This document shows, one piece after another, positions 1-9,179 of a DNA stretch of 20,657 bases. The stretch is from Larix sibirica. Its lineage: Eukaryota; Streptophyta; Pinopsida; Pinales; Pinaceae. The DNA is taken from contig NWUY0300017153.1 in assembly GCA_004151065.3 (NCBI GenBank), positions 24,168-44,824 of the forward strand, given 5' to 3'. Numbering within the stretch: the first letter of the stretch is position 1; each line of letters opens with the position of its first letter. The position numbers and the translations under genes are program-made. Under the pieces are notes generated by a model that was not told the origin of the DNA, searched no databases, and worked only from the letters and a program-made list of their open reading frames with translations.

Positions 1-366
1 GGAAACAAAGTGAAAGACTATGCCTGGGGAATTGGCAGGAGGACAAACAATGATGCGGAGTGGCTTGCATTAATCAAAGAAATGGATGTCGTAAAGAATA
101 ATGATGTTAAGGATCTCATGGCCATCGGAGACTCAATGCTGGTAATCAGGGAAGCCAGGGATTTAGCCAAATATCGTCGAAAACCTTTCTCGAAGCTTCA
201 ACATCACTTCATTTACTCGGTCAAGGAATTCAACTCAATCTCCTTTTTTCACATCTTAAGGATCAACAACCAGCAATCCGACATCATGGCTAACATTGGC
301 GCTGGGTTAGACTGTGGTCTAGCAATCAACAATGGACAACACCTTGTCAACAATTGGGTTCCATAA
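1..366 (+). CDS. RNase H domain, C-terminal part, of a LINE ORF2 (partial at left edge)
   Basis: The frame is open from base 1, so the true start lies upstream; the GTG at 10 is not a start. It ends with TAA at 364-366. Motifs fit the plant reverse-transcriptase-associated RNase H (RVT_3): TNNDAEW carries the catalytic Glu, AIGDSMLVI the second Asp, and the SISFFHILR block is followed by QQSDIMANIGAGL with the last Asp. The first catalytic Asp would lie upstream of the window. In the LINE this enzyme removes the RNA template from the RNA-DNA hybrid. No stop or frameshift is visible in the 121 codons seen. The poly(A) 1.4 kb downstream supports a LINE over an LTR element. Confidence 0.7.
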   Translation, partial: GNKVKDYAWGIGRRTNNDAEWLALIKEMDVVKNNDVKDLMAIGDSMLVIREARDLAKYRRKPFSKLQHHFIYSVKEFNSISFFHILRINNQQSDIMANIGAGLDCGLAINNGQHLVNNWVP

Positions 367-433
367 CACTCTGTCCCCCACGACCTCTCTAGCTAAGCGC
401 TCATGCAACTTCGGTCTAATCCCTTTTTTCACA

Positions 434-1471
434 ATGGTTAAATGAAAAATCTTCTTGGGATCCCCTCGATCACCTCACGCGTCCTCTCGGCTCAAACGGC
501 GGCCTCTCCAGGCCGACTCCACTTGTCTCGCATACGGGACTTTAATGCGAGCAGGCTTCAAGGAATCCACATCATATAACACGAATGAAGGTGATGCTCC
601 GAGTATTCAGCAAGTTTCATTCTGTGCAGTTTGTTGGGTCGGTATTTTCTGGTTAATCATGAAGGATGGCAACAACAATGCAAGTCTATGTCTCCCTGCG
701 CTACAGTACCGACGCTGCAGAAAGCATATCCAGGTTCATTCAGGGGGAGTCAGCATGAAACGTTACCTTTCAGCTCTTGATGTGGTCCAGGTACAGGGTA
801 ATGGTGGCTCTGAGATTCAGGTCTCCCATGATGGTCTTGCGAAGCATGCCTGTCTTGGGCACTCCAAACCTGATGAACCAGGTTGTGGCAGAAGATGGAC
901 TCCTCTTGACGTGGGGCAAGGATAGAATAACAGGGGCTCAGTGCAGCATTGTGGTCACGAGCCAAGCAATGGTAGGAATTGGTTTCCTCTCGGCGTGGGT
1001 TTGGGCCAGAACCATGGTGGTTCTTTGCATCATGTTTGTGGTAGCTCCGGTGAACCGAGCAGTGGCAAGAATTGGCTGAACACCGCGGGTGACAATAGTG
1101 GTATAGTTAATTTGGAGTCCCCTCAAGGGTCTCGCATTCCACCCTTTGAGGTTCTCTCGCATGTCTAGGATTTGGATTCCCAGGTACGTTGGCTCGGAGG
1201 TGAAAACTCTGATCTGAAGAAAGCTATCTCCCACCTCTCTACTTTTGTGATCTCGATTACTGAAGTCCGGAGCAGCAGCAGCAAGACGAAAGATTATTTC
1301 GATGTGTTGGCCGATAAATTTGAGTCCCTCCACAACTGCCTTAGAATTGTTGAAGCCAAGGTCGACTACATCAGGACCAACAACCGGAATAGCCCCTCTG
1401 TCCTCCATGGCATTGAAGAAGAAAATGTGGGTGCTGCAACTGGGAGCAAGGAAAAGAACGTCCACTAGCAT
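434..1471 (+). pseudogene. Broken frame downstream of RNase H; possible ORF3 counterpart
   Basis: One reading frame runs from ATG 434 to the TAG at 1469-1471, interrupted by TGA 443-445, TAG 923-925 and TAG 1166-1168, for about 340 codons. I recognise no domain. The middle is rich in Gly, Asn and Ser. The C-terminal 100 codons look helical (SDLKKAISHLSTFV, then CLRIVEAKVDYI) and end in a polar tail. It sits where the intact 334-codon ORF3 sits in the minus-strand LINE, between RNase H and the 3' UTR. Two short stretches look alike: LMRAGF near codon 37 here against IMRIGF near codon 34 of ORF3, and VEAKVDYI against MHKKIDLI near both C-termini. That resemblance is weak and was judged by eye. 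An antisense frame (938-1474) is also open, so coding on this strand is inferred from the element's orientation. Confidence 0.35.
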
Positions 1472-1764
1472 CATGTCAACTGATATTTTCTTTGCTTGCT
1501 CGTCTTTGCTTTTTTTCAGAACTTTTTTGTATTGGCTAGTCCACTGTTACTCTTTAATATGTATTACCTATGTAGTTTGCTCCTAGGGCAGTCTGTAAAA
1601 ATCTTCAGTTGCCGCAGAATAAATGTTGAGTTTGACATGTAAAGACTGGATTGTGAGGAGCTTGTCTTGACAACTCTCTCTTTTTGGGACCGATCTTCCC
1701 ATCCTATATGTAATATCGTCTTTTTTAATATAAAAGCGCATTAACCGTTGTTGTAAAAAAAAAA
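1472..1764 (+). other. LINE 3' untranslated region and poly(A) tail
   Basis: T-rich noncoding sequence follows the last frame and ends in the A-run at 1755-1764. The stretch at 1722-1737, a T-run followed by AATATAAAA, resembles the 3' end of the other LINE in the window, where AATATGAAATC also lies just before the A-tail. Confidence 0.6.
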
Positions 1765-3147
1765 CATGTAATCATTAATAATAAAATTAATAAAAAATAT
1801 TTTAATTAAAAAATATACAAAAAGCATTAATGAAAAAAAGCATTAAAAGAAATTATTAGAGAAACATCATTGATTTTGTTTATTTTTTAAATTAATCTCA
1901 AGGGAGTCTAAACATATATTTTGTCTATTTTTTGAATTAATCTTAAGGGGAGTCTAAACATGTATTTTGTCTATTTTTTAAATTAATCTTAAGGGGAGTC
2001 TAAACATGTAATCTGTAAAGTATCTATCTTATTCACAACAATGTTTAACGAGGAGGATGGCAATGGAGGCAATGATGAGGATGAAGATGATGGTGATGAG
2101 GTGATCCCCCACCTTCCTTTTTGTGAGTTTGTAATTTGTTTACTACATGTAGGGGATTGATTTATTATTGTGGATCTAGAATCTAATTTATTTTCTAAGT
2201 TGGTGGGAATTAATTATAATTTTATAAAGTGATCTTTTGATTGATCATGATTTCTTTTTTGTTGTAATTCACACGATACACTTTTCAAGTACACAATTAT
2301 GTATACTACAAGACATAGAGTGTCATTCATATTGTCATTGTTGTGTTGGTCACCATTGGATCCACTAATTAGTGCTTCAATAATACTAACTGATATAATG
2401 ATAAGGATACGAATAATTACATTGGTGATTCCAAATATCATGAGGAGGATATTGATGAGATGACAATAATCTCTTGAGCTTACACAACATCATCAACATA
2501 TAGACAAATGTACATATGATTTCTCTTTTTTCTTTCTTTTACTTTTGCATTTCTCTTGCATAGTTTAATTGTTATCTAATTAATTGTGTGATAGTTATTT
2601 AAATTCATTTTCCGCCATTCCTCTCATAACACATCTTAATTGTAATGCATTGTTTGCATTTGTTTATTAAACATTATTTAAAAATTAGTCACATATCTCC
2701 ATGTGTGGCGTGTTGATGTGGCATCAATTTTTTTAATAGATGTCTATTTACAAAATTCCAACTTCACTTGTAGCAAGTGCTTGCAATAGTTGCATTAACT
2801 CCATCAACAATATTATTTTTGACAAAATGTATAGTGGGAAAAATTGGATATAGATCTTAAAAGCTAGAAAAGAGAGTGAAAACTTGGGAGGTTTTATCCA
2901 AAACAAGAAATCAAATAGATACCAACAAAATAATGATCACTAAAATTATTATCAAATCATGTGTATAAAAATTAATGTGTACAATGTGCTAGCATTAGCT
3001 TTAGGAATGGTTGTGTAAAGGGAAAATTTGAAATTTTAATATTTTATTATAGTTTTTATTTGAAATGAATAAAATTGTTTTTTCTATTTGAAGAGGAAAA
3101 TTTCTAAGATTGTTTGACTATTTGACCTAAAATGTTTGTTTTTTTAA
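1765..3147. other. AT-rich stretch without a supportable gene
   Basis: No frame shows a recognisable protein. It contains the tandem repeat at 1874-2010 and a short acidic frame (2041-2160, 39 codons, Asp/Glu/Gly/Asn-rich) that looks like simple purine-rich sequence. The rest is AT-rich DNA with no clear terminal repeats. Confidence 0.6.
1874..2010. repeat. Tandem repeat, three units of 45-46 bp
   Basis: The units are 1874-1918 (45 bp), 1919-1964 and 1965-2010 (46 bp each). All share a TTTTGT.TATTTTTT start, an AATTAATCT core and a GAGTCTAAACAT end. Units 2 and 3 differ at a single base in my reading; unit 1 is more diverged. This fits recent duplication of the right-hand unit. No function is suggested. 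Confidence 0.9.
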
Positions 3148-3177
3148 GGAGCATTTTACAGGAGAAGAAGACAAATA
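3148..3177 (+). other. Polypurine tract upstream of LTR A
   Basis: The purine-rich GGAGAAGAAGACAAA (3161-3175) directly precedes the TG start of the LTR. LTR C has GGAGAAGAAGATAAA in the same place, and LTR B has AAAAAAGAAGAGGAAAAA. Similarity of this copy to the other two begins near 3146, so LTR A keeps only its tract and has lost the interior to its left. Confidence 0.6.
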
Positions 3178-4199
3178 TGGCATTGCACGAAACTTGCATG
3201 GACTTGTTTCGAGAGGATGAAGACACGTCGCACTCTCACTTATATAGCCTCCTGAAGACATGAAGACATGTGGCATTCTAAGGTAGTTTGGTCTTGAGTG
3301 ACCATCTTTTGTAATATTTTTAACATTTTAGTATTTTTCTAGTAATTACCAATGAGAATAAAGTATATCTATATTCCATTAATACTATTTTATTGTAAGA
3401 GATGATTGGGCTCAAACCTATATAAAGATTTTTGGTAAGGTTAGATTTGAGGATTTTTTTCTCCTTTAAGCTTTGTTGAATATCTTGAAGACAACATAAA
3501 TTTAGGGGTTTCTACTATTGTGGTATATGTGTTATTGCTAAAAATTAATAATGGAGATCACTTGCAACAAAATGTGTTATGAAGGGCTAGTCCATGGATA
3601 ACTTTGTTCTCTTTAGAAGAAGTTTAATTTGTGGGAAATTCCTCTTTTAGCTCCCTCGTGTTTATTGTTGGAAATGTGAATGAGTATCTTTATTCATAAT
3701 TAAGGATTGACTATCTTTTACATTTACCATTAGTAAATGCAAATTCATGCTTGTTTTAGAGGTTTTCCTAATTAAGATTCCTCCTAGTTAATTCCTACAT
3801 TTTTGGACAACAAGATAGAGGTGATGTAACATGTTTATTTCAACTTCAATCTCCCCTCATCACATAAGAACAAAACATATAGTTGCTACCCTTCATAGTT
3901 GATCTCTAACTCCACGTGACCAATGGATTGACACTAGTCATGTTCAACCCATCACCTCATAAAAATCCTATATCAAAATTATGTTTTGCAAAACTCAACT
4001 TCTCCACTTTGCCTTGAGCTTCCATTAGATAACTTTAGCAATCCTATCTTAGGGATGCCCCCCCTTGTGCCAGAGGAGAGTCGACCTAAAGTGAGAAGAA
4101 GGATGTTATGGTGAATGTCGACATCCCTCTTGAGTTCCTATATGGCTGCACTTGCATTTTAGGGATTTACAAAAGGAAGTGCAATTTTCGAAGGTAACA
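3178..4199 (+). mobile_element. LTR A of a gypsy-like retrotransposon family
   Basis: About 1022 bp, starting TGGCATTGC and ending GGTAACA. It matches LTR B and LTR C along its length: landmarks such as GAGGATGAAGACA, TTTGTAATATTTT, GAGAATAAAGT, CTACTATTGTGG, TGTGTTATGAAGGG and ACATTTTTGGAC come in the same order. A TATATAG at 3241-3247 could be the promoter TATA box, and AATAAA at 3357-3362 the polyadenylation signal. No primer-binding site follows directly. Instead a ~170-bp segment shared with the flank of LTR C follows. Confidence 0.75.
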
Positions 4200-4368
4200 A
4201 GAAGAAAACCCAATGCAAAGAAATTAAATAAGAAACTCAGGATAACATATCCATTGAGTCCTAAACCAACTCAAGATTTTCTACAAGAGGTCATAAAATG
4301 TATCCCTTGTTGCTACCACTATGTCCATTATCATGGTTTCTAAGAGGCCGTACCTTTGAAAATCTTAG
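4200..4368 (+). repeat. Segment Z, copy 1 (shared flank after LTRs A and C)
   Basis: This 170-bp stretch after LTR A is repeated at 19217-19379 after LTR C. Shared landmarks include AATTAA..AAGAAACTCA, CATTGAGTCCT, GGTCATAAAATGTA and AGAGGCC. It is absent after LTR B, where a primer-binding-site-like sequence follows directly. It could be leader sequence of an element subtype or part of a larger duplication. Confidence 0.6.
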
Positions 4369-5269
4369 ACCATTTGGCATTCTTTTCTATGGCACTTACC
4401 TTGGAATTTACATTAGCATAATTGAAAGGTTAAGATGTATTTTTGAGGAGTGCTCCATATTTGCACATTCTCCTACGTCATTGCCTCATGGTTTGGTAGC
4501 ATTTACATGTGGGTTTATGCCTTTGCACATACTCCTAGTTCATTCTTATCTTGGAAGTTGTTGTAACAACCAAATTCAACCCCCTTGCACACATATTTAT
4601 GCTATTTCTTGAGAGACTAATTAGTTATCTTCTTGTTGGAAGTATTGCCACAAATTCTATTTTAGGAAAAGGTTGGTTTATCGTTGTTTACCCCTCATTT
4701 AGGGGAATGATCCACTCTTCTTGACTCTTCACACATTCTTTGATGCCATAACTACCTTAGCACATTCTCCTAGGACACACTTCTCTTGGAGGATTATTTT
4801 GTTCATGGTGGACCTAGATCCAAGGGATTCCATAATTACCTTGTCACACTTCTCAAGGGTGCACTTCTTCATGGGTTATTTCTATATTATCTTGTTTGGG
4901 TGCTTTATGTTGGGGATTATTATATTGTTTGTTGACGGGAAGTTCTAACTACTTTTGCGCACTCTTAAAGGGTGCATCTCTTCATGGAATATTTTATTGT
5001 CATTTGGCCTATTAAAATATGGTCCAAGACTCCTTGCACAATCTTAAAGGTGCACCTACTCCAAGGATTATTTTACATTATTTTTTGGTCAAGGGGTTTC
5101 CTTGGAGAGTTCCCTCTTTATAGGTTATTGACACTTGGGGAATTTTCACCATCTTAAGGACTAATAACACCCTTTCTTGAAGAGCATTCTATCTCCTTTG
5201 AATTAACACTTAATTAATATTTTATTGGAGGTTACTCTTGAGAAGTGTTCCAAAAAAGAAGAGGAAAAA
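4369..5269 (+). mobile_element. Segment X, copy 1: 3' interior of the LTR element, ending in a polypurine tract
   Basis: This piece, about 0.9 kb, is repeated at 17001-17908, upstream of LTR C. Common landmarks are CACTTACCTTGGAATTTAC, TTGTTGTAACAACCAAA, CTTCTCTTGGAGGAT and GGTGGACCTAGATCCAA. Both copies lie just before an LTR and end purine-rich, as expected for the 3' end of the interior. The open frames in it (up to 104 codons) are not conserved in the second copy, so I see no coding. The left end, ATTTGGCATTC, faintly resembles a primer-binding site. Confidence 0.65.
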
Positions 5270-6284
5270 CAACACCTTGCACGGGATTGCATGAGCATGA
5301 TGCTTAAGGATGAAGACATGTGACACTATCATTTATGTGGCCTCATTAGTCTAGGGCATTTTGGTCTTGAATGGCCCTCTTTTGTAATATTTTAATACTT
5401 CTAGTATTTTCTAATATTTTCCTAGGAGAATAAAGTGGATCTAGATTCCAGTATTTTATTGTATGAAGTGATTGAAATCAAATCTAATAAGGATTTGTTC
5501 TGTCTATTTTTTGTATGGTTGGGTTTGGGGATTTTTTTCCTCTTTGAGATTTCTTGAATACTTTATGGAAATGGAAATTTAGGGTTTTCTACTATTGTGG
5601 CATATGTGTTTGGACTCAATATGGTTGAAGGCAATTGATGGAGATCACTTGCAACAAAATGTGTTATGAAGGGCTCATTCATGGGTAACTTTGTTCCCTT
5701 TTAAAAGTAGTTTAATTTGGGCAATTTTCCTTTTAGATCCTTTGTGTTTATTGCTGAAAATGTGTATGATCATATTTGTTCCTAATTAAGAAATGGCCAC
5801 CTTTTTCATTGTCCATTAGTAAATACACCTTCATGCTTATTTTATAGGTTTTCCTAATTAAGATTCCTCCAAGTCAACTCCTACATTTTTGGACAACAAG
5901 ATGGGTTGATGCAGCTTATTTATTTTAGCTTCATTCTCCCCTCGTTACATTAAAAAAAGCATATAGTTGCTATCTTTCATAGTTGATCCTTGACTCCACT
6001 TGCTTAATGGATTGACACTAGTCTTCGTAAAACCACCACCTCATAAAAACCCTATATCAAAATTGCGTTTCAGTAATTAAAATCAACTTATTCGTTTCCT
6101 TGAGATTCCATTGGATAAATCTGGTAATCGTATCTTAGGGATACCTCCCTTGTGATGGACGATAGATGTCCTAAAGTGAGAATAAGGTTGGTGTAGTGAC
6201 AATGGGAAACCCTCTTGAGTTCCCCTAAGGTTACACATCTATTCTAGGGTTTGACCATAAGAAGTGCAAGTTTGGGATGTAACA
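5270..6284 (+). mobile_element. LTR B, the 5' LTR of the gag-bearing element
   Basis: About 1015 bp, similar along its length to LTRs A and C. The TG start is lost (CAACACC follows the purine tract); it ends TGTAACA. AATAAAG near 5430 matches the polyadenylation signal of the others. A primer-binding-site-like sequence follows at once, and gag remnants begin about 200 bp further, so this LTR is the 5' LTR of the downstream element. It is also preceded by segment X and a purine tract, so it equally serves as the 3' LTR of the piece to its left. Confidence 0.75.
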
Positions 6285-6302
6285 TTTTGGTGCCTTTATC
6301 AA
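6285..6302 (+). other. Primer-binding-site-like sequence
   Basis: TTTTGGTGCCTTTATC directly follows LTR B. Many plant Ty3/gypsy elements have TTTGGCGCC followed by a G-rich stretch here, pairing with a tRNA 3' end. The match is partial, and a C-to-T change would explain GGTGCC. Confidence 0.4.
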
Positions 6303-7318
6303 GGATAAAGTCCATTTCCTAGATTCAATAGACATGGCTATAATGATGTGATGAGAATATTTCTTTGAAGATCCAATACTCTCATTCGGTGGCTCCATTC
6401 GAATGAAGAGGTATGCATGCAATATATTTTCAAATTTCATATCAAGATTATATTTTGAAGAAGTAAAGAAGTATGGCATTGGATTGATATGCTCCAATGG
6501 ATTTTTTATGTACTCTGAGATATCCACGTGATTTCCATGTTGAAATATGGAAGGTAAATGCTCCAAAGTTTCATGGGAACCCTCTTGTGGCTTCACGATT
6601 TTTAACGTCCTTTGAGTTTATTACAAATTTCAATGTTGTCCATGAAGATGTCACGATGAAAATGTTTGCACTCTCATTGAAAGGGAAACATGCATGGGAA
6701 TAATATCATGATCTCAACCCAAAGGATATATTTTTGTTCCCATATTTCATCAAGGTTTTTTTAAGAAGAATGGTTTGATCATGAAGTTTATGTTATACTT
6801 GATGCACATATTTTGGTCAATATTCATGCTAAAATGAAAAAATAATTTGATGCTTTGGGGCTTGCAAATATACATAACCTTTCAGTTTCCCTCTTTAATA
6901 AAATGAATGATAATTAGAAAGCAATGTGGTCCTTGGAAAAGTATATCAAAGAATGGTATGATGTGCATGTGTTTGACCCGATTTTTCTTTCATCCCTTGA
7001 GCCACTTGTGCTTGATCATGAAGAAGAGAAGGGTGATGATGTTATTGAAGATTATATTATAGCTTTCCATGAAGAACAATAAAAGTCAAATGAGGGCACA
7101 CATGTATTCACTTCATCCTATCATGAAGACAATGGTTTACTAAACCGTCTGCTTCCTCATTTTTTTTAATTTAATGATAAGTATTTGATGATTTAGAGAT
7201 GTTGGATTTTGTAAAGAAGCCCTTTGAAGAAAATTATTTTTCACTACTCCCATGTGAAGAAGAAGAGGATATCCAAGAGCATCAAAATATTGAGGTTTTG
7301 AAGGCCCTCAAATTGTAG
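6303..7318 (+). pseudogene. Decayed gag of a Ty3/gypsy-like retrotransposon
   Basis: The clearest part is the frame at 6497-6772, broken by TAA 6701-6703. It reads APKFHGNP, then HEDVTMKMFALSLKG, then after the stop YHDLNPKDIF. This matches the retrotransposon gag pattern of a folded F-x-G-N-P start, an H-E-D-V-x-M-x-M-F helix and a W-x-x-L/YH-x-L motif. Further remnants follow in other frames: 6927-7082 (52 codons, acidic, VFDPIFLSSLEPLVLDH) and 7199-7318 (39 codons plus stop, PFEENYFSLLPCEEEED), an acidic tail of the kind found after the gag core. Gag would build the particle that packages the element's RNA. No protease, reverse transcriptase or integrase is visible between the LTRs, so the element looks non-autonomous or internally deleted. 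Confidence 0.6.
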
Positions 7319-8098
7319 ATATTTTGCCTCTTGGACAACCAAGCATAATGGGGACATGTTTAGAAAATATTGTGACTAATTTACAACCATATTTTTCATG
7401 AGTAGTGCATATTTTTTGCAGCATATGGAGCGTGTGTATGGTTATAAAAATGCATAATTTTTTCAGCCAAAAACACTTACAGATTTTGGTATATTTACAT
7501 GTAAAAATCTAGTTGAATAGTATGTATTAGAGGCTACATTTTATATGGGATAACAACATTTTCAGATTTTGGTTCCTTGTAGAAATTTCTGGCCATTGAC
7601 AAGAGGGAACCAACCCTAAATTATTAGTTGAATTTGTTTTCCAAATCTGAAATTTCGTTCCTTAATTTATGTGCATGTGCAATAGAGGGTAGAGAATATG
7701 GTTATTGTAGATTTTTGGTGGTGCTGCTTAATATTTTGTTGTTTTACGATATTTCATGGTTTAATGATGGGATTCCATATGCACATTATAGTTTTTATAT
7801 CAGTCCTATCCACTAATGGATAGAGCAAGCATGTAGTGACAGACCCTCTTTATGATGATATCTATGTTGGTTTTCATTTACATGACTTCACTTCATTTTT
7901 CAGCCATGTTATGATGGAGATTCCATCCAATATATGCTTGGTGTTGATGTACCCATGTTTTGGTTCGTTACCCGACACAAATGCGGACTTTTAAACCTTG
8001 AGAAGATGCTAGCATGGTTGCATTGGCTATATGATTTCACCTAGCATTGTATTTCTTGCTATTTTAATGCAGGATAAGAGGAAAATGCTTATGTGAGC
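7319..8098 (+). other. Noncoding interior of the LTR element
   Basis: AT-rich sequence between the gag remnant and the Penelope-like insertion. The longest open stretch is 62 codons and shows no known motif. I see no repeat ends here. Confidence 0.5.
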
Positions 8099-8109
8099 AA
8101 TATAATAGT
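8099..8109 (+). repeat. Possible target-site duplication, left copy (11 bp)
   Basis: AATATAATAGT here is repeated at 9169-9179, flanking the inverted-repeat element. It touches the left arm, but 34 bp separate the right arm from the right copy. The motif is AT-rich and a near copy occurs at 16860, so chance is possible. Confidence 0.4.
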
Positions 8110-8110
8110 C

Positions 8111-8426
8111 GTAAGCTTGAAATTGGAGTTTCCTTTGTGATAAGGAAATACAATACTCAATGTTTCGAGCCCTCCACTAAGGCTCATCATCAAAGACGAT
8201 TGTCAAGGCTAGAAATAGGTAAGATAAGCCAATAAATAGTTAGAAAATCCAAAGTGACGAGGCCGACATAACCTTTTTGTTTGACAAATTACCACACAGA
8301 AACTCTAGGATTAATGATTTAATTAGTTTTAAAACTTAAGATGCATAATTTAGTAAGTTTTCTAGGAGAATAATACTTAGCCTACTAATTAATAACTAGT
8401 TATATTATACCTATTAATTAATATAC
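8111..8426 (+). repeat. Left inverted arm (~316 bp)
   Basis: This is the reverse complement of 8814-9134 with scattered changes and small gaps. Clear matches are GTAAGCTTGAAATTGGAGTT at the outer end, GACGATTGTCAAGGCTAGAA, AAAGTGACG.GGCCGACATA and AAGTTTTCTAGGAGA. Folded, the two arms would make a ~320-bp hairpin stem. Confidence 0.92.
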
Positions 8427-8480
8427 CTTTTAGTTATATTATGCCTTAGCTCTGTAAAGGATCCTATTAGCCCCAAGTCA

Positions 8481-8800
8481 CACAAAGGTGTGTACCAAAT
8501 ACCTTGTGCATGTGGTAAAACATAATAGGAGAAATTGGCAGGTCAATCAACACTAGGATCAAAGAACACAAAGCTGGCATTATCCACGATAGAACAAGAA
8601 GATCGGCCCTCACATAACATGCCCATAACACTAATCGCCACATTAAAGTGCAGGAAACTAAGGTTGTAGCAAAAATTGATCACTGGTCCGAAAGAAGAAT
8701 TAGGGAAGCTATCAAAATTGTCAAAAACCCTAATTTAATTAATAGGGATGATGGCTTGGTCCTAAGTAGGACTCGGCTGCCAAGTATTAAACCTAATTAG
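8481..8800 (+). pseudogene. GIY-YIG endonuclease domain of a Penelope-like element (broken)
   Basis: Read from 8481, the frame gives HKGVYQIPCACGKT. A one-base loss near 8523 then shifts it, and it continues from 8525 as IGEIGRSINTRIKEH, through HAHNTNRHIKVQETK and IDHWSERRIREAIKI to KNPNLINRDDGL, ending with TAG 8798-8800. One in-frame TAA lies at 8615-8617. The order GVY, CxC, (Y)IGE, GRS, TRIKEH with the conserved Arg, the His-rich middle, and W.xRR.xEAI..xKNPN..NRD.G is that of the C-terminal GIY-YIG nuclease of Penelope-like elements, which nicks target DNA for target-primed reverse transcription. The lost base falls in the Tyr codon of YIG. About 105 codons survive; nothing of the reverse transcriptase is present. 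In plants such elements are known chiefly from conifers. Confidence 0.75.
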
Positions 8801-8813
8801 CATTCTAAAGAAT

Positions 8814-9134
8814 GAATTAATTAATATGTATAATATAACTAATTATTAATTATTAGTCTAAATATCAATCTCCTAGAAAACTTGCTGAATTATGTATCTT
8901 AAAGGTTTAAAACTAATTAAATCATGAATCCTAGAGTTTTTGTGTGGTAACTTGGCAAACAAAAAGGCTATGTCGGCCCCGTCACTTTGTATTTTTCAAC
9001 TAGTTATAGGCTTATACTACCTAATTCTAGCCTTGACAATCGTCTTTGTCCTGATGATGTCCCTCAGTGGACGACTCAAAACGTTGACTATTTGTATTTC
9101 CTTATCATAGAGTAAACTCCAATTTCAAGCTTAC
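8814..9134 (-). repeat. Right inverted arm (~321 bp), 3' end of the Penelope-like element
   Basis: Reverse complement of 8111-8426. It starts 13 bp after the GIY-YIG stop codon, so it is probably the element's 3' untranslated region or terminal repeat. It contains AT-rich runs of ATTAATTA near the inner end. Confidence 0.9.
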
Positions 9135-9168
9135 AACATGTCTTCCCGTGAATTCTCAGCTCATACCA

Positions 9169-9179
9169 AATATAATAGT
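9169..9179 (+). repeat. Possible target-site duplication, right copy (11 bp)
   Basis: AATATAATAGT repeats 8099-8109. It lies 34 bp beyond the outer end of the right arm, so if it is a true duplication the element has extra sequence at this end. Confidence 0.4.

Larger units (their letters stand above)
1..1764 (+). mobile_element. 3' end of a plus-strand plant LINE (L1-like)
   Basis: The sequence runs from an RNase H domain already open at the window edge, through a broken downstream frame, to a 3' tail that ends in a run of ten A at 1755-1764. The tail carries a T-rich then TTAATATAAAA stretch, the usual look of plant L1 3' ends. The 5' part lies outside the window, so the target-site duplication cannot be checked. 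About 1.39 kb separates the RNase H stop from the poly(A), nearly the same as the 1.35 kb in the minus-strand LINE at 9502-16709. The two RNase H domains differ clearly, so this is a different family. Confidence 0.72.
8110..9168 (+). mobile_element. Penelope-like retroelement fragment between long inverted repeats
   Basis: A 1.06-kb insertion with inverted arms at 8111-8426 and 8814-9134 enclosing a GIY-YIG endonuclease remnant. The right arm begins just after the GIY-YIG stop codon, so it reads as the element's own 3' untranslated end, and the left arm is an inverted copy of it joined upstream. Penelope-like elements often insert 5'-truncated with rearranged or inverted terminal copies, which fits. 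The reverse transcriptase part is missing. Confidence 0.65.

Noticed and set aside
938-1474. 178-codon antisense open frame in the left-edge LINE
   Set aside because: It opposes the direction set by the RNase H domain and poly(A), and shows no motif. I treat it as a shadow of the plus-strand frame, although that frame has stops.
2041-2160. 39-codon acidic frame (Asp/Glu/Gly/Asn-rich)
   Set aside because: It consists of GAT/GAG/GGC-type simple sequence with no neighbouring gene, splice site or promoter.
4298-4612. 104-codon open frame in segment X
   Set aside because: The second copy of X (17001-17908) does not keep the frame, so it is not protein-coding.
4369-6284. X plus LTR B as one ~1.9-kb LTR
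   Set aside because: Polypurine tracts lie between X and the LTR in both copies, LTR A occurs without X, and the boundaries TG..CA fit the ~1-kb unit. X is therefore interior.
6231-6596. 121-codon minus-strand frame over the gag leader
   Set aside because: It is antisense to the gag remnant and has no recognisable motif.
8110-9168. Mutator-like or foldback DNA transposon, suggested by long inverted arms and a 9-11-bp flank repeat
   Set aside because: The GIY-YIG nuclease remnant between the arms, and the right arm starting right after its stop codon, explain the structure better as a Penelope-like element.
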